DNA from: Lactuca virosa
Taxonomy: Eukaryota; Streptophyta; Magnoliopsida; Asterales; Asteraceae
Direction of reading: 5' to 3'
NCBI GenBank assembly: GCA_928212115.1
Contig: CAKMRJ010005412.1
Coordinates: forward strand, 255,579,858 to 255,643,857
DNA length: 64,000 bases
Made by a program: the position numbers and the translations under genes
The notes under the pieces: model-generated
Databases searched by the model: none
Told to the model about the DNA's origin: nothing
The model's input: the letters and a program-made list of their open reading frames with translations, nothing else
Shown here: in pieces, positions 33,245 to 43,989 of the stretch
Position numbering within the stretch: the stretch's first letter is position 1
Layout of the letters: the number at the start of each line of letters is the position of its first letter

Positions 33245-33695
33245 CAATGTTTTAAAACCCGGGTCGACCCGGCCGGTTCAACCGGTTGGACCGTGACCAG
33301 TGGTAGAAGACGGGTCAATTGAGAACGGTTTTTTGTAAAAATACGAATCGGATCGAACCGGCCGGATTTCCCCTAAACCGCGGTTCGACCGCTTATGTTG
33401 AACCGGATAAAACCGGATTGACCCGTTTTAATAGGGTTTGGATAGTTGGGTACAAGTAGCGAACGCCAAAAAAACGAGCCATTTGCGGTTTTTTCAATGT
33501 TTTTTAATATTTAAACTTTGTGGACATCAAATTATTGGTTTTATATGTTTCTGCATTATGTAGGAAAGTAAAAATATATAAAAATAATATAAGATCATAA
33601 ATCGGGTTGATCCGGCGGTTCAACCGGTTGAACCGGTTGACCCGTGAACCGGTCATTACACCGGGTCAACTAAAAAACCGGGTTTTAAAACATTG
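33245..33695. mobile_element. hAT-type MITE (TSD AAAGAAAC)
   Basis: 451 bp. Terminal inverted repeats CAATGTTTTAAAACCCGG / CCGGGTTTTAAAACATTG. Perfect 8-bp TSD AAAGAAAC at 33237-33244 and 33696-33703, the hAT length. The interior is rich in CCGG and GGTTCAACCGG motifs. No transposase. Confidence 0.88.
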
Positions 33696-33938
33696 AAAGA
33701 AACATGAAAATTTTGTAATCATTCAATAGGGTGTGAATCTTGAATGTCACTTATTGATACTTAAAGAGGGGGTTTAATAAGAAAAAACACCACTGAACCT
33801 AAGAAACAACCCTAACTCATCTATAAAAAAAGTCACATCGGATTCACAACATGGTAATTTTGGGTTAGAAGATAAAAGTCTCATTATGAATAAATTAACT
33901 AAAATTTTGTCTTTGCTGTTAAAAAAAATTATGACTTC

Positions 33939-33941
<3 letters not shown>

Positions 33942-34001
<60 letters not shown>
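33942..34001. repeat. (TA)n microsatellite
   Basis: About 60 bp of TA. Confidence 0.95.
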
Positions 34002-34003
<2 letters not shown>

Positions 34004-34394
34004 GAAGTTTTAGGACTTTACTGGAAATTCTCATTTCGATAATACGATTTTTTTCTTATTATATATTGATGACTTAATATATTGGTAAATATTTACAATA
34101 GAAAATAAACATATATTTACTTTAAATATTCAAATATAAAGCTTCGATTGCATTTATTTTTAATAGTCATTTGTATTTGTTATTAATAGCTTTTACAATT
34201 AGATGTATCTTAAATAGTTAATAAATAAATATACATTAGTAGGCACATAAACATCAAAATAAACGACAATATTGAAACATAAAAATATTAAGCGTTTACA
34301 ATTTTATCTCTAACAAAGAAATTGTATCATTTTATAAGAACATACAGCGTTACTTATTCTTTTATTTATAAAAACAATCAACTTTTTATTTCAA

Positions 34395-34398
<4 letters not shown>

Positions 34399-34467
<69 letters not shown>
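34399..34467. repeat. (TA)n microsatellite
   Basis: About 68 bp of TA. Confidence 0.95.
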
Positions 34468-34470
<3 letters not shown>

Positions 34471-36065
34471 TTATTGAACTAATTACCAATTTTTTGTTAT
34501 CAATGTTTTTTAAAACGACTTGTCACATTTTGACACGTGGCATTAAGCATTCATTATTTTTAACTTTCAATAAATTTTTGAATATTGTATTTTTTTATAC
34601 AAGCACACTAATTTTTTTTGACCAAAAGTCAAACCAAATCCAGATGTTAACCACGATAAAAACCACTAAATTTTTTGAATACATAAAATCAACCAAACAA
34701 ACAAAAATAAAATCAAGTGGGTTTCTAAGTTTCTAGGTTCCAAGTATTTCGTTTTCAGCCACAACAGTCGTTTGTCCCTAATGTTGCCCTCCACGAGCAA
34801 CTTGGAACACAGAAATGAAGTCAAGCGACGGGTTTACATCTCTAGGGAAGTGAAGTCATCAAGACTACCTTGGTCATGTTCTATTGGAATATATACAAGT
34901 TGGTTGTAATTATTGGTAAATAGTAAAATATATTGGCTATATTGATAAAAATGATAAAAAAAAATGTTGGTATTTGATTAAAGTTCTCATTTGAACAATA
35001 ATCAACAACAATTGCAGTAGTAACAACAATAGCAACAACATACTTTATGATCCCACTATATTGAGATAAGAGAGTATATTTCAACAGTATGCCTACATAA
35101 TAGAGCGACGATTTCGCATAGAAGAATTCTGAACCCCCAACATATGTGAATAAACATTAATTTTTTATAAAAGATGAATCATCAAAAAAACACATAGTAA
35201 AGAACAAGTTGTTGCCTTATCATTCATCAACATCCAATAAAACCACCTAAAGATATCTTAGATAACACAATCTAACAGATAAGGGAAACACTTAGGTGGT
35301 AAGAAAAAAAGACAAATCTATCCTCTAGTTAGTACTAACTACTACTATAGAAACTTTTATAATTATAGACATTCATATTGCCTGGTCCTTAAACATCCTA
35401 TCATAAACACTTAGGCCCCGTTTGATAGTTTCTGTTTGGGAAAATGCTGTCTGGGAAAGTGTTGTATGGGAAAGTTTTCTGACTGGGAAAGAAACCATGT
35501 TGTTTGATTATACATCTGATTGACTGTGCTGAATGATGAAAAATGACAGTATTATCCTATTGTTCTATATTATGATGGATGAAATTGTTGAATAATTCTA
35601 AAAACATATAAATTGTCATACAAAATCAAAATTACACAATAATCATTTAAAAATCCAAATAGAATGTCGATTAAGTTGTTTTTAGTTTTTTTTTTTTCAA
35701 AATGATGTTACGTTGTTATTCTTTGTAGCAATTTTAACATTTTATTTAACTCAACATGTGATTCTTAATCTGGTTTATGTTCGATAGTGGTGAGATTGAT
35801 GATTTTTTTAAAATATATTAGGATGATGGTGGTGTTGTCTATAAAAAAGAATTAATCCAATAAAAATGAATTAAAAAAAATTAACTAAAAGAAATTAATA
35901 ATCCAATAAAGTAATATTTATTAATATATTAATATTATATAGTTATAAATAATATTTATTAATATATAATAATCCAATAAAAAGAATTAATCCATAAAAA
36001 GGAAATAAAAAAAATATCTAAAAGAAACTAATAATCCAATAAAAAAATATTAACTAAAACATAAA

Positions 36066-36401
36066 TGATGAGTTGAATACTCTTTAGATCGATTAGATCT
36101 TTAACAGGTAAATCAATGAGAATAACAAACACTAGAACACATAATGAATCAACCGTATGTCGAATGATTAAAATATAGTCACACCTCAGAGGAGCTCGAT
36201 TAAGAACTTCCACTGTAGAGGTGCGCTAGGGTTTACAGTACAATTAATATGATAATAATGAAAAGCGTTAATGACAAGGATGCATGCATGCACCTTATAT
36301 ACTAAACCCTAGAAAGATAAACACGATTAGACAAGCCCAAACCCGTGGCAAAACTGGACTATACAAAAGAGCCCAATGACGCAACACTTAAGGTCTCAAC
36401 A
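36066..36401 (-). repeat. Copia-G 3' LTR
   Basis: 336 bp, same length as 41271-41606 with few differences. TATATAAGG (minus) near 36294-36302 is the likely TATA box. Confidence 0.93.
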
Positions 36402-36416
36402 ATCTCCCCCTTTGCA
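36402..36416 (-). other. Polypurine tract of Copia-G
   Basis: Minus-strand GCAAAGGGGGAGAT abuts the 3' LTR start TGTTGAGACC. Confidence 0.8.
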
Positions 36417-36433
36417 TCAATTGAGGCAGGAGA

Positions 36434-38806
36434 TCATATCGGTTGAGCAACAGTGGTCTTCTTCACGGTCTTGAATATCTTTGGTACGATGGCTAGAAGA
36501 GTATAATAGAAAGCAATGTACCACCGAAGCATATCTGTGAAATTCTTCTTATCTGCTTCTTCGTTCTGTTTACACCTGTGGATTATGTCTAAAATATGCT
36601 TCAGGCAAGTCGTGGAAAACAAGTGTTTATCATCAAGATAGAACACGAACTTCTGACCTTCTGCTCGTGTAAACATAACAGCACGATACTTAGAATCAAT
36701 CTTTCCCATCTTCATTTTGGAAGCATCGCATGATGTCCCAATGTGTTTAACAATTGGCCTTTTCCTCAAAACAAGAACAATTTCCTGATCCATCTTAGCG
36801 ACCTCATGTATGTAGGAAGCTAGCATTCTCTTGATATGATCAAGAATGGGCTCGTACTCCTGTGGATTGGAAAGCAGAATGTTGTTAAGAAGAATCCAAT
36901 CATGAGGATTCAGGTTCGGTAGATCGGCCAATGAGAACACATGAACCGAATCAGCTGTGCCTCGAGTCACCCTGAAACTCACATTGACGAACGCCCCTGC
37001 CGAAGTAGGCTTCAATACTTTGACAGATGTAATCTTCTGAGCACTCCACGTCAAGTACTGTGGTTGAGAATATTTAAGATAAAAATCAATAAGATCTTGG
37101 TCAACCTTCGGGTCTGGCGAAGGGATATTCACTATCGCATCAAAATAGTGAAACACAAACGCCTTTCGGGTGATAGGCATATCAAATTGTGAGTCCTTGG
37201 TATTATCACAATCAAAAGAAGTAACTGGTTCCAGCCAATGAGTGCTAGGAAACTCAATCGCTTCTTTGATCAGCTTCTCTAGAGTCCATAAAGGAAATAG
37301 AGCTTTGCTGCACTCCAACGTATCATGAGCCTCTTTTTCCCTTTTCTCTCTTTCTTCTTCTTCTCTTGCCACTTTGAGCGTTTCATCAAGCTCTTTATCT
37401 CTCTTCTTTCTTTTCAATAATTCTTCCTCAATTTCTTCTTCCTCATCACTTTGACCCATTAGACCTTTTTTCTTGTCCAACGCACTAGAACCCGAAGCTT
37501 CATTATCCTTCGGTTTAGTGGTGACTTTCGGCTGATTTGCTGTATTGCCAGTAGACTCTTTTTGAATAAGAGGATCTTGAGTAACATCTCCCCCTTGTTG
37601 CGGAGTAGCAATTGGCGCCGTAACACCCCCAATCCGACTTAACATCTCCAGAGCTAGACGAAGTTTATCCGTTAGATGACGTCGAACAGAAATAGTGAGA
37701 ACCGAATCATGTGCCTCTAAAAGATTCGAAAGAAGAGAGTGCACATCGTTCACACAACTTTTTATGATTGTGCGTTCGGCCCTGAGGGATTCCATTTCCT
37801 TATTCGCTTGGGAAAGCTCCAAGGAAAGAGTGGTAACTTGCGTTTGTGATAGAGCGAGATCTTCCCTGACCTTGTTATCCAAGGCAAGATCGGTTTTTAA
37901 GTTGGTGAGACTTGATTCAACAGAAGAAAGAAGAAGAGTTCTGTCAGCCTGTAGATTTTGGCGAATCACTTCAAATTTTTCCCTCTCAGCCTTAAGAGAT
38001 TTAGAAAGAGAGGAAATGGCTTCATTTGCTTTGTTGGTATTGCCGTCTGCAGTGTTTTGAAAAGATTCCATAAAAAGCTTTGAATCTGAAATGAGAGATT
38101 TGACCTCACCAATAGCATTGGTGCAAGAGAGAGTGGAGGCATCCACAGCTTGAGTTGCTTTGTTTATAGATTGATCATGCTGTTTGATCAAAGATTCAAT
38201 TAGAGCCTTCGTAGCAGCATCAGAATATGCTGAAGTGGAGGGAGTAGCAGAAGAAGCAAGCAATTGATCAAGCTTGGTATTGAGATCCTGTAAGTGACGC
38301 TGAGTGATTGGAGCATCATCATCTTCTTCGCTTTGAACACGATAAGGACTGTAGTAGAATGAGTCAAAGTCCATGTCAGCTCCACCGAGAGTAGGGCCAG
38401 ATTCAGTTGAGGGTGATGGTGAAGGAGGTGGATTGGTAACAACAATGTCGGTTCCTGAGGTAAGTGCCCCCGTATCAGATACGTTGACACGAACCAAAGG
38501 TTCGGTTGTGGTGGTGGTTGTTGAGGTTGCTTGAGTAATGATAGGAGGAAGGAGTATAGTGGATGTAGGTTGTGAAGAAATAGGTGGTGGAAGCGGTGCA
38601 ATTGAAATAGGTACAGTAGTATGAGATGGAGAAAGTGGAGGAGTGGGAACAGATTCGGTTACATGTACCTTAGGAGATGGGGACCGAGGAGTCGTTTTTC
38701 CTCTCGGTGAGCCTACTTGATGAACATCTTTGCCTTCATGGTGATCGTGATCAGACGGAACAAAATCCGAGTCACTAGATGAGGCAGCTTTCGGTTTCTT
38801 AGCCAT
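36434..38806 (-). CDS. Copia-G extra ORF, uninterrupted 790-codon part, unknown function
   Basis: Product MAKKPKAASSSDSDFVPSDH... . Residues 1-30 are basic then acidic. About 30-170 is Pro/Ser/Thr-rich and low-complexity. About 190-380 is helical, with heptad-like segments (SQTQVTTLSLELSQANKEME). About 425-500 is a charged helix of Glu/Lys/Arg. From about 500 to the end lies a globular-looking domain with KYRAVMFTRAEGQKFVFYLDD near the C-terminus. I recognise no enzyme motif. The ATG is only the first after an in-frame TGA at 38858-38860; the frame continues upstream, so the true start is earlier. The gene occupies the place of pol. A structural or chromatin-tethering role is possible but unproven. 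Confidence 0.8.
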   Translation of the reverse strand: MAKKPKAASSSDSDFVPSDHDHHEGKDVHQVGSPRGKTTPRSPSPKVHVTESVPTPPLSPSHTTVPISIAPLPPPISSQPTSTILLPPIITQATSTTTTTTEPLVRVNVSDTGALTSGTDIVVTNPPPSPSPSTESGPTLGGADMDFDSFYYSPYRVQSEEDDDAPITQRHLQDLNTKLDQLLASSATPSTSAYSDAATKALIESLIKQHDQSINKATQAVDASTLSCTNAIGEVKSLISDSKLFMESFQNTADGNTNKANEAISSLSKSLKAEREKFEVIRQNLQADRTLLLSSVESSLTNLKTDLALDNKVREDLALSQTQVTTLSLELSQANKEMESLRAERTIIKSCVNDVHSLLSNLLEAHDSVLTISVRRHLTDKLRLALEMLSRIGGVTAPIATPQQGGDVTQDPLIQKESTGNTANQPKVTTKPKDNEASGSSALDKKKGLMGQSDEEEEIEEELLKRKKRDKELDETLKVAREEEEREKREKEAHDTLECSKALFPLWTLEKLIKEAIEFPSTHWLEPVTSFDCDNTKDSQFDMPITRKAFVFHYFDAIVNIPSPDPKVDQDLIDFYLKYSQPQYLTWSAQKITSVKVLKPTSAGAFVNVSFRVTRGTADSVHVFSLADLPNLNPHDWILLNNILLSNPQEYEPILDHIKRMLASYIHEVAKMDQEIVLVLRKRPIVKHIGTSCDASKMKMGKIDSKYRAVMFTRAEGQKFVFYLDDKHLFSTTCLKHILDIIHRCKQNEEADKKNFTDMLRWYIAFYYTLLAIVPKIFKTVKKTTVAQPI

Positions 38807-38857
38807 CCTCTTGATCTTACGCTTCTTGTGGGCAGACGAAGGTTCTTTTTCCGCCTT

Positions 38858-39650
38858 TCACTTTTTAGGTGAGGCTGCCTGGGAGGATTGACCTTCAGCT
38901 TCCTTCTTCTTCTGTTCTGGTTTCTTTCCCCTCTTTGCCGGTTTATCAAGAACCTCCAAGGCACTTTGCATTTCTGGAGTTAGTTGTCTTGGACCTGAAG
39001 GTGTTAATTTCCTGTAATCATCCATAACATTGCTTGTGCTTGAGACACACCTGGACATTGATTCAGGAATTGAACCGATGAACATGAACTTTGTGGGATC
39101 GGAAACAATGATTTTTGTGGTGTGGAAAGTGGTAATTGAAGACATCAAAGCATCTGCCATGATTGGAATATGAAAATGTTCAATGGCTCTGCGAGTAACC
39201 AGCGTCCAGAAGCGTCCACATGAAATTTCAGAGTGTTTGGTCGATGAATTGAGGCTCTGCACCAGTTGAGACCAAATAAGGGAGCCATAATCCAGATTGA
39301 TTCCGTGATAGAGACCATAAAGAATGGTCATGAAGCCTTTGCTGGCACCATCAGACCCAGCAACCCTTTCGACTAATCCCTTGAATAGGAGGGTGAAAAG
39401 ACCATTCCATTAAGGTGGTAAGCAAGATTTCTTGAACTTTGTCACCGTGGTAAGGACATCGGTGTACCCCATGTCATAGAACATAGTAAATAACTGGGTA
39501 GTGGTGATGAAATCAGGAGAGATGACAGAGGCATCTGAGGCAAGCTTTAGCAGAGAACAAAAGTGAGCTTTTGAGACAGAGGTCTTGTGATTGAAGATGT
39601 CAAAGAAGATCTGTTCCTTGCGTTTGTGACAGGGATTTTTAATGATTCGA
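38858..39650 (-). pseudogene. Copia-G extra ORF, N-terminal domain with two in-frame stops
   Basis: Same frame as the 790-codon part, separated by TGA at 38858-38860 and interrupted by TAA at 39410-39412. It reads FFDIFNHKTSVSKAHFCSLL, then MGYTDVLTTVTKFKKSCLPP (stop) WNGLFTLLFKGLVERVAGSD, YGLYHGINLDYGSLIWSQLV, and a Lys/Glu/Gln-rich linker with KKRKIKR, a plausible nuclear localisation signal. I know similar long proteins from plant LTR-element annotations but no named function. Confidence 0.7.
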
Positions 39651-40008
39651 GAATTGATTGTACCTTCTTAATCAACTGGTCGCATTCGTTGATCTGCTCG
39701 CCAACTGGTTTGGTAGTGAAGCATCTGTCTTCACGCTCCCTTGCTTCATCACAACTCCCATCAGTAGTATAGCCTCTCATCCGTGACACTCTGGCAGTCA
39801 CTATCGAGCACTTCCCTGCACCTTCAGTTTCAGCTTCTTTCGCCACGAAAGCCCTGCCATGTGTGGGCTTACGAACTTCTTCGTCCTCAGAGTCTGTAGA
39901 CCAGACTTCCACACCACCAAACTCATCGTCCACGAGATTTTCCTGCACAATTAAAGCATTCATAGTGTTGTTAGCAGCAGCTTTCTTCTTCTTTATTTCT
40001 TCTAGCTT
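39547..40008 (-). pseudogene. Copia-G gag C-terminal region
   Basis: After the TGA at 40009-40011 the frame runs on (KLEEIKKKK...), then MNALIVQENLVDDEFGGVEV, WSTDSEDEEVRKPTHGRAFV and a helical segment INECDQLIKKVQSILESL, ending at a stop. The acidic DSEDEE patch and helix are usual for the region after the zinc knuckle in large copia Gags. A frameshift near 39650 passes reading to the extra ORF, so gag and extra ORF may once have been one polyprotein of about 1,550 codons. Confidence 0.7.
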
Positions 40009-41082
40009 TCACAGGTAGTAGGCTTCATCATCTTCATTCTCGTTCTTTTCTGACATCTTTCTCAAGACACAATCTTCGGCAAAATGATTTTTGCCTTTGC
40101 AGAAGTGACAATCAAATCCAGAGTCACCAACAATCTTACTATCCATCTTCGGTTCTTCATGCTGAGGAGAGTTCTTCGGTTCCTCCTTTGCTTTATCCGA
40201 ACTGTAGCTTCCTTGCCAGTTTTGGCTCTTGGAGATAGGAAACTTTCTACGCACGAACTTCTTTGGATTAGAGACCATCAAAGCATATTCTTCATTGGTT
40301 AGATCAAATTCTGACAAATCTAAATCTTCTTCTTCTTCAGCCACGTTCTTTCCTTTTGATATGAGACCTAAAGATCCCATGCTTGAAACCACATTCATTT
40401 CTTTGGTCACTGTACTTTCGTGTGATTTTAGAATCCCCACTAACTTCGCCAAGGAGTAAGTTTTGAATTGTTCATGAGCCTTTACTGTAGCCACCACCGC
40501 CATCCATTCGGTTCTTAGGCCATTCATGAATGTGACCTTTTGCTCAATTACCTTCCTTTCTATGCCATGCTTTATCATTTTGCTGAAAAGATGATTGAAA
40601 CGATCAAAGGCTTGAATGAGATTCTCTTCTGGTTTTTGCTTGAAGTCTCCAAACTCTAAAAGCAGTAAAGTTTGGATAGAATGCTCAAGATCCTCATCGG
40701 TGGAATATAACTCCTTCAATCTAACCCATATCTCGTTTGCAGTCGTGCATGAATTGACCAACCGGAATGTGTTAGATTGTAGGGCGAATTTGATCATTCT
40801 TAGTGCTTTAATGTTGCTCACAAGCTTTTCCTTTTCGTCTTGAGGAACATCCTTTACATCAACCACGAGTTGGTTGTACTCCTTTTGCGTCTTGATTGTT
40901 CTGTTTGTGCCAGAGTGAACAAACGGACCTATAGTAATCGCTTCCCATATTAAGTATCCATTATATTCTGAACCAATCACATAGTCTTCAAAGTGATGCG
41001 TCCAGACTTCATAATCTTAAGTATATAGGATAGGAATCCTGGAGATGTTGATTGGGTTCGTTTGTGAATCGTCGAGAGACAT
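40009..41082 (-). pseudogene. Copia-G gag (capsid and zinc knuckle), one internal stop
   Basis: Starts MSLDDSQTNPINISRIPILY at 41082; a TAA at 41017-41019 interrupts after 21 codons. Then DYEVWTHHFEDYVIGSEYNG, the UBN2/DUF4219-type copia Gag: AKALRMIKFAL-like, EIWVRLKELY, QTLLLLEFGDFKQKPEENLI, FMNGLRTEW. A single CCHC knuckle CHFCKGKNHFAEDC lies near its end. It stops at TGA 40009-40011, with the downstream frame still coding-like. Gag would pack the RNA, so this element may have kept its own capsid. Confidence 0.85.
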
Positions 41083-41256
41083 GATGATTTTGTTTTGAAA
41101 CCTGTTCAAGATCAGACTAGTAAACAAAGTTAGGGTATGATCGAAGTCTAAGAACAACGTCAATGAAGAATGACGGTTCTAGCAGAAAACAATAATATCG
41201 GAAAACCCTAAAACCTTCTTGAACAGAAGAGATGCGTATGGATTACACAGTCTCCT

Positions 41257-41268
41257 GCTCTGATACCA
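41257..41268 (-). other. Primer-binding site of Copia-G
   Basis: Plus GCTCTGATACCA (minus TGGTATCAGAGC), 2 bp from the LTR. Confidence 0.9.
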
Positions 41269-41270
41269 AT

Positions 41271-41606
41271 TGATGAGTTGTATACTCTTTAGATCGATTA
41301 GATCTTTAACAGGTAAATTAATGAGAATAACAAACACTAGAACACACAATGAATCAACCGTATGTTGAATGATTAAAATATAGTCATACCTCAGAGGAGC
41401 TCAATTAAGAACTTCCACTGTAGAGGTGCGCTAGCGTTTACAGTACAATTAATATGATAATAATGAAAAGCGTTAATGACAAGGATGCATGCATGCACCT
41501 TATATACTAAACCCTAGAAAGATAAACACGGTTGGACAAGCCCAAACCCGTGACAAAACTGGACTATACAAAAGAGCCCAATGACGCAACACTTAAGGTC
41601 TCAATA
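41271..41606 (-). repeat. Copia-G 5' LTR
   Basis: 336 bp; the outer end reads CAATA instead of CAACA. Followed by TSD ATAAA. Confidence 0.92.
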
Positions 41607-42282
41607 ATAAATATTGTATATTAAAAAATAATATTTATTAATATATAATAATCTAATAAAAAAATTATTTAAAAGAAATTAATAATCCAAGAAAGAAAGA
41701 GACAGAGTTTGAGGTACAGTTGTCTTTCCAGCCTATTCAGCCAGAAAGATATGATTTTGGAGCTTTCTGGGAAAAGACATATCTTACCGGGAAAGACCTA
41801 TTTTTTTGTGCATATCAAACAATCTTTCCAGTCCATTCAGCCAGAAAGATTTGTTTGGAGCTGGAAAGATGTATATCAAACGGGGCCTTAGTATGTCTAA
41901 AATATTTATTGGCATTCTGGATTATATGTAGCGATGATATTTCTATATATGATCTCATAAAATGAAAGAATAATCGTGATCACTGAAGATTTTATATAAG
42001 CATTGCTACGAGGATCTTGTAATTTATAAATGTTATATTGTGCTTCGACAACATACACATTAATCCTTATAAGTCACATGTTCATGTAACGTCCCAAAAA
42101 TTAAGACCAAAAATTTCGATTTTTATAATAATAAAACCATTATCCATAACAATATCATAAAACCATAGTGAAATCAGAGTATATCAAATAACATCCAAAA
42201 ACATCAGAGTCATCTAAAATGCGGAATAATATGGTGTGTGCATGCAATCATCCCGAGCTCTTCCCCTTCAAACCAGAAGTAC

Positions 42283-42606
42283 CTGAAACATAAACTGAAA
42301 ACCATAAGCACAAAGCTTAGTGAGTTCCCCAAAATACCACATACCATACATATCAAACATATAATGGGCCACGTCGGGCATTGTGCCCCGCCCGGTATAC
42401 ATACAAACACATAAACACATGCAAAAATCACAAAGATAAATAGCATACAATATAATCATCAGACCCCGCCCGGCATCAGGCCCCGCCCGGTAAACATATC
42501 AGATATCATATATGCAGAATCATACAGACAACTAGCATCCTAATCATAATAAACCATGGGTCGACATTGGTGCCTTCAACCCGCTAAACACGGTGAGGAA
42601 ACTCAC
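42283..42606 (-). other. Putative leader intron in Gypsy-I 3' LTR
   Basis: Minus-strand donor TTGAG/GTGAGT at 42606, in the hairpin GGTGAG-GAAA-CTCACC. Acceptor TTTATGTTTCAG/GTACTTC at 42283. The other LTR has 48126 and 47753 (acceptor now TAG/GTA). Confidence 0.4.
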
Positions 42607-43734
42607 CTCAAGCTACTGAATCTCTCAGATAAGATCTCGGTCTGTTGATCCGGAAAATCCTCGAGCTAACACCATCAAATAATAATGTCTAATTAATAAT
42701 CGGATCTCGACCCATAATCAAGAATCTAGATTACTTGTCTAAACTCCAAGGTAAAACACCATTTTACCCTTTTTCCTTACTTGACCCAAAACCAAGGCCA
42801 ACCCATTTGCTCAAAAAGCCCAACTTCCTAAATAGCATCCCAAGGTCCAATATGTCCCAACATCCTAATTGGGCCTGAAAACCATCATGGACCTAATTAC
42901 AAGAAAGCCCATAGTTTATCCATGGCCTAAAGTCAAAATTCCAATGGCCCAATAAGGCCCAAACCCTAAAAGCCCAAAATATAGCCCAAACCCATCAAAA
43001 TCAATCGATGGTCAAACTGCTGAGTACGTTGGGCGTACTTAGACTTACGTTTGGCGTACTCCATCCGGGGCCAGTACGTGCAACGTACGAGCTGGGTACG
43101 ACCCGCGTACTCCGCAGACAACCAAATAAACCCATTAAGCACTTAATCGGTAAAGCCATAATGCCAAACTCTTAGATCTGATCCTAAATGGTGAGTTAAC
43201 ACGTAAAGTTGGCAGCTATACTCCCATGCATGTCTTAATAAGACCCAAAACTCAAAGATAACCATAACAAGGAACCTAACCCATGCATAGACCAAAATAA
43301 CTTATAAAGGTTGCATTTTTATGGACAAGGGACCTCAAATGTGCTAAGATCTAACCTTCATGGCTTCTGGAGTAGACCATAATCTCAAATATGGCTTAAA
43401 AGACTAAAAAATATATAAATAACACCCTAAGTTGGATCTAGCATAAAGAACCATCAAGATGAGAGCTTTCTACCTCAAATGGCTTGCTAAGATGAAGATG
43501 ACTCTGGATCTACAAGCTCCAGCCATTCCCAAGAAACCTCCAAGTGTTCTTCTTCTTCTACTTCACCAAAAAAACCACCAAAACTCACTTTCAAGCTCAA
43601 ATCTCACAAATGAAAATTAGGTTTTGATCTTAGGGTATAGAGGGATGAAGGTTGTTCGTTAGGAGGTCCAAGGGTGTTATAAGTTTCTTAAATAGGGCAC
43701 AAACCCCAAAAATTAGGGTTTTCCTCTGCATTAC

Positions 43735-43749
43735 GTACGCCATGCGTAC
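43735..43749. promoter_or_regulatory. Palindrome GTACGCCATGCGTAC upstream of the Gypsy-I TATA
   Basis: Interrupted palindrome about 40 bp upstream of the minus-strand TATA. The copy in the other LTR is at 49208-49222. Confidence 0.5.
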
Positions 43750-43989
43750 TCCCACGTACGACCCGTGTATGTGGGTGAACCCGCGATCCATCAACGAGCT
43801 AGTACGCCCCGCATACTAGATAGGGACTAAAAAGATAGAAATTTTTGCATTAAGGGTTAAAAGGGAAACATACCAAATATCGAATGTTACAATTCTCCCC
43901 CGCTTGAATCAGACTTCTTCCTCGAAGTCCGCTGCCCCAAATAACTCTAGGTAATGCTCCCTTATCTCGTCCTCCAGCTCCCACATCCA

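Larger units (their letters stand above)
33704..35410. other. AT-rich intergenic DNA with microsatellites
   Basis: No gene seen. TA microsatellites lie at 33942-34001 and 34399-34467. Confidence 0.6.
36066..41606 (-). mobile_element. Copia-G: gag-bearing, pol-less LTR retrotransposon with a long extra ORF
   Basis: 5541 bp with two 336-bp LTRs and a perfect TSD ATAAA (36061-36065, 41607-41611). On the minus strand: 5' LTR, PBS, gag (41082 down to about 39650), extra ORF (to 36434), PPT, 3' LTR. No protease, RT, RNase H or integrase motif is present, so it must be mobilised in trans. Stops at 41017, 40009, 39410 and 38858 plus one frameshift show decay, yet 790 codons remain open. Confidence 0.9.
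35414..41887. mobile_element. Harbinger-like MITE H (TSD TTA), split by Copia-G
   Basis: Ends GGCCCCGTTTGAT (35414) and ATCAAACGGGGCC (41887) are inverted repeats flanked by TTA (35411-35413, 41888-41890). Without Copia-G (36066-41606) it is about 930 bp. Subterminal GGGAAAG and CTTTCC motifs repeat many times. No transposase seen in the remaining arms. Confidence 0.82.
42085..43891 (-). repeat. Gypsy-I 3' LTR
   Basis: 1807 bp, TGTAACGTCCC...CGAATGTTACA on plus. Contains a CCCCGCCCGG minisatellite (42360-42495), putative intron (42283-42606), GTACGC-type palindromes (43020-43115 and 43735-43815) and TATA (CTTAAATAGG) at about 43687. Confidence 0.9.

Noticed and set aside
33774..34034. 86-codon ORF
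   Set aside because: Half of it is TA microsatellite; no domain.
36941..38060. Plus-strand ORFs of 83-121 codons opposite the Copia-G extra ORF
   Set aside because: They are shadows of the long minus-strand frame.
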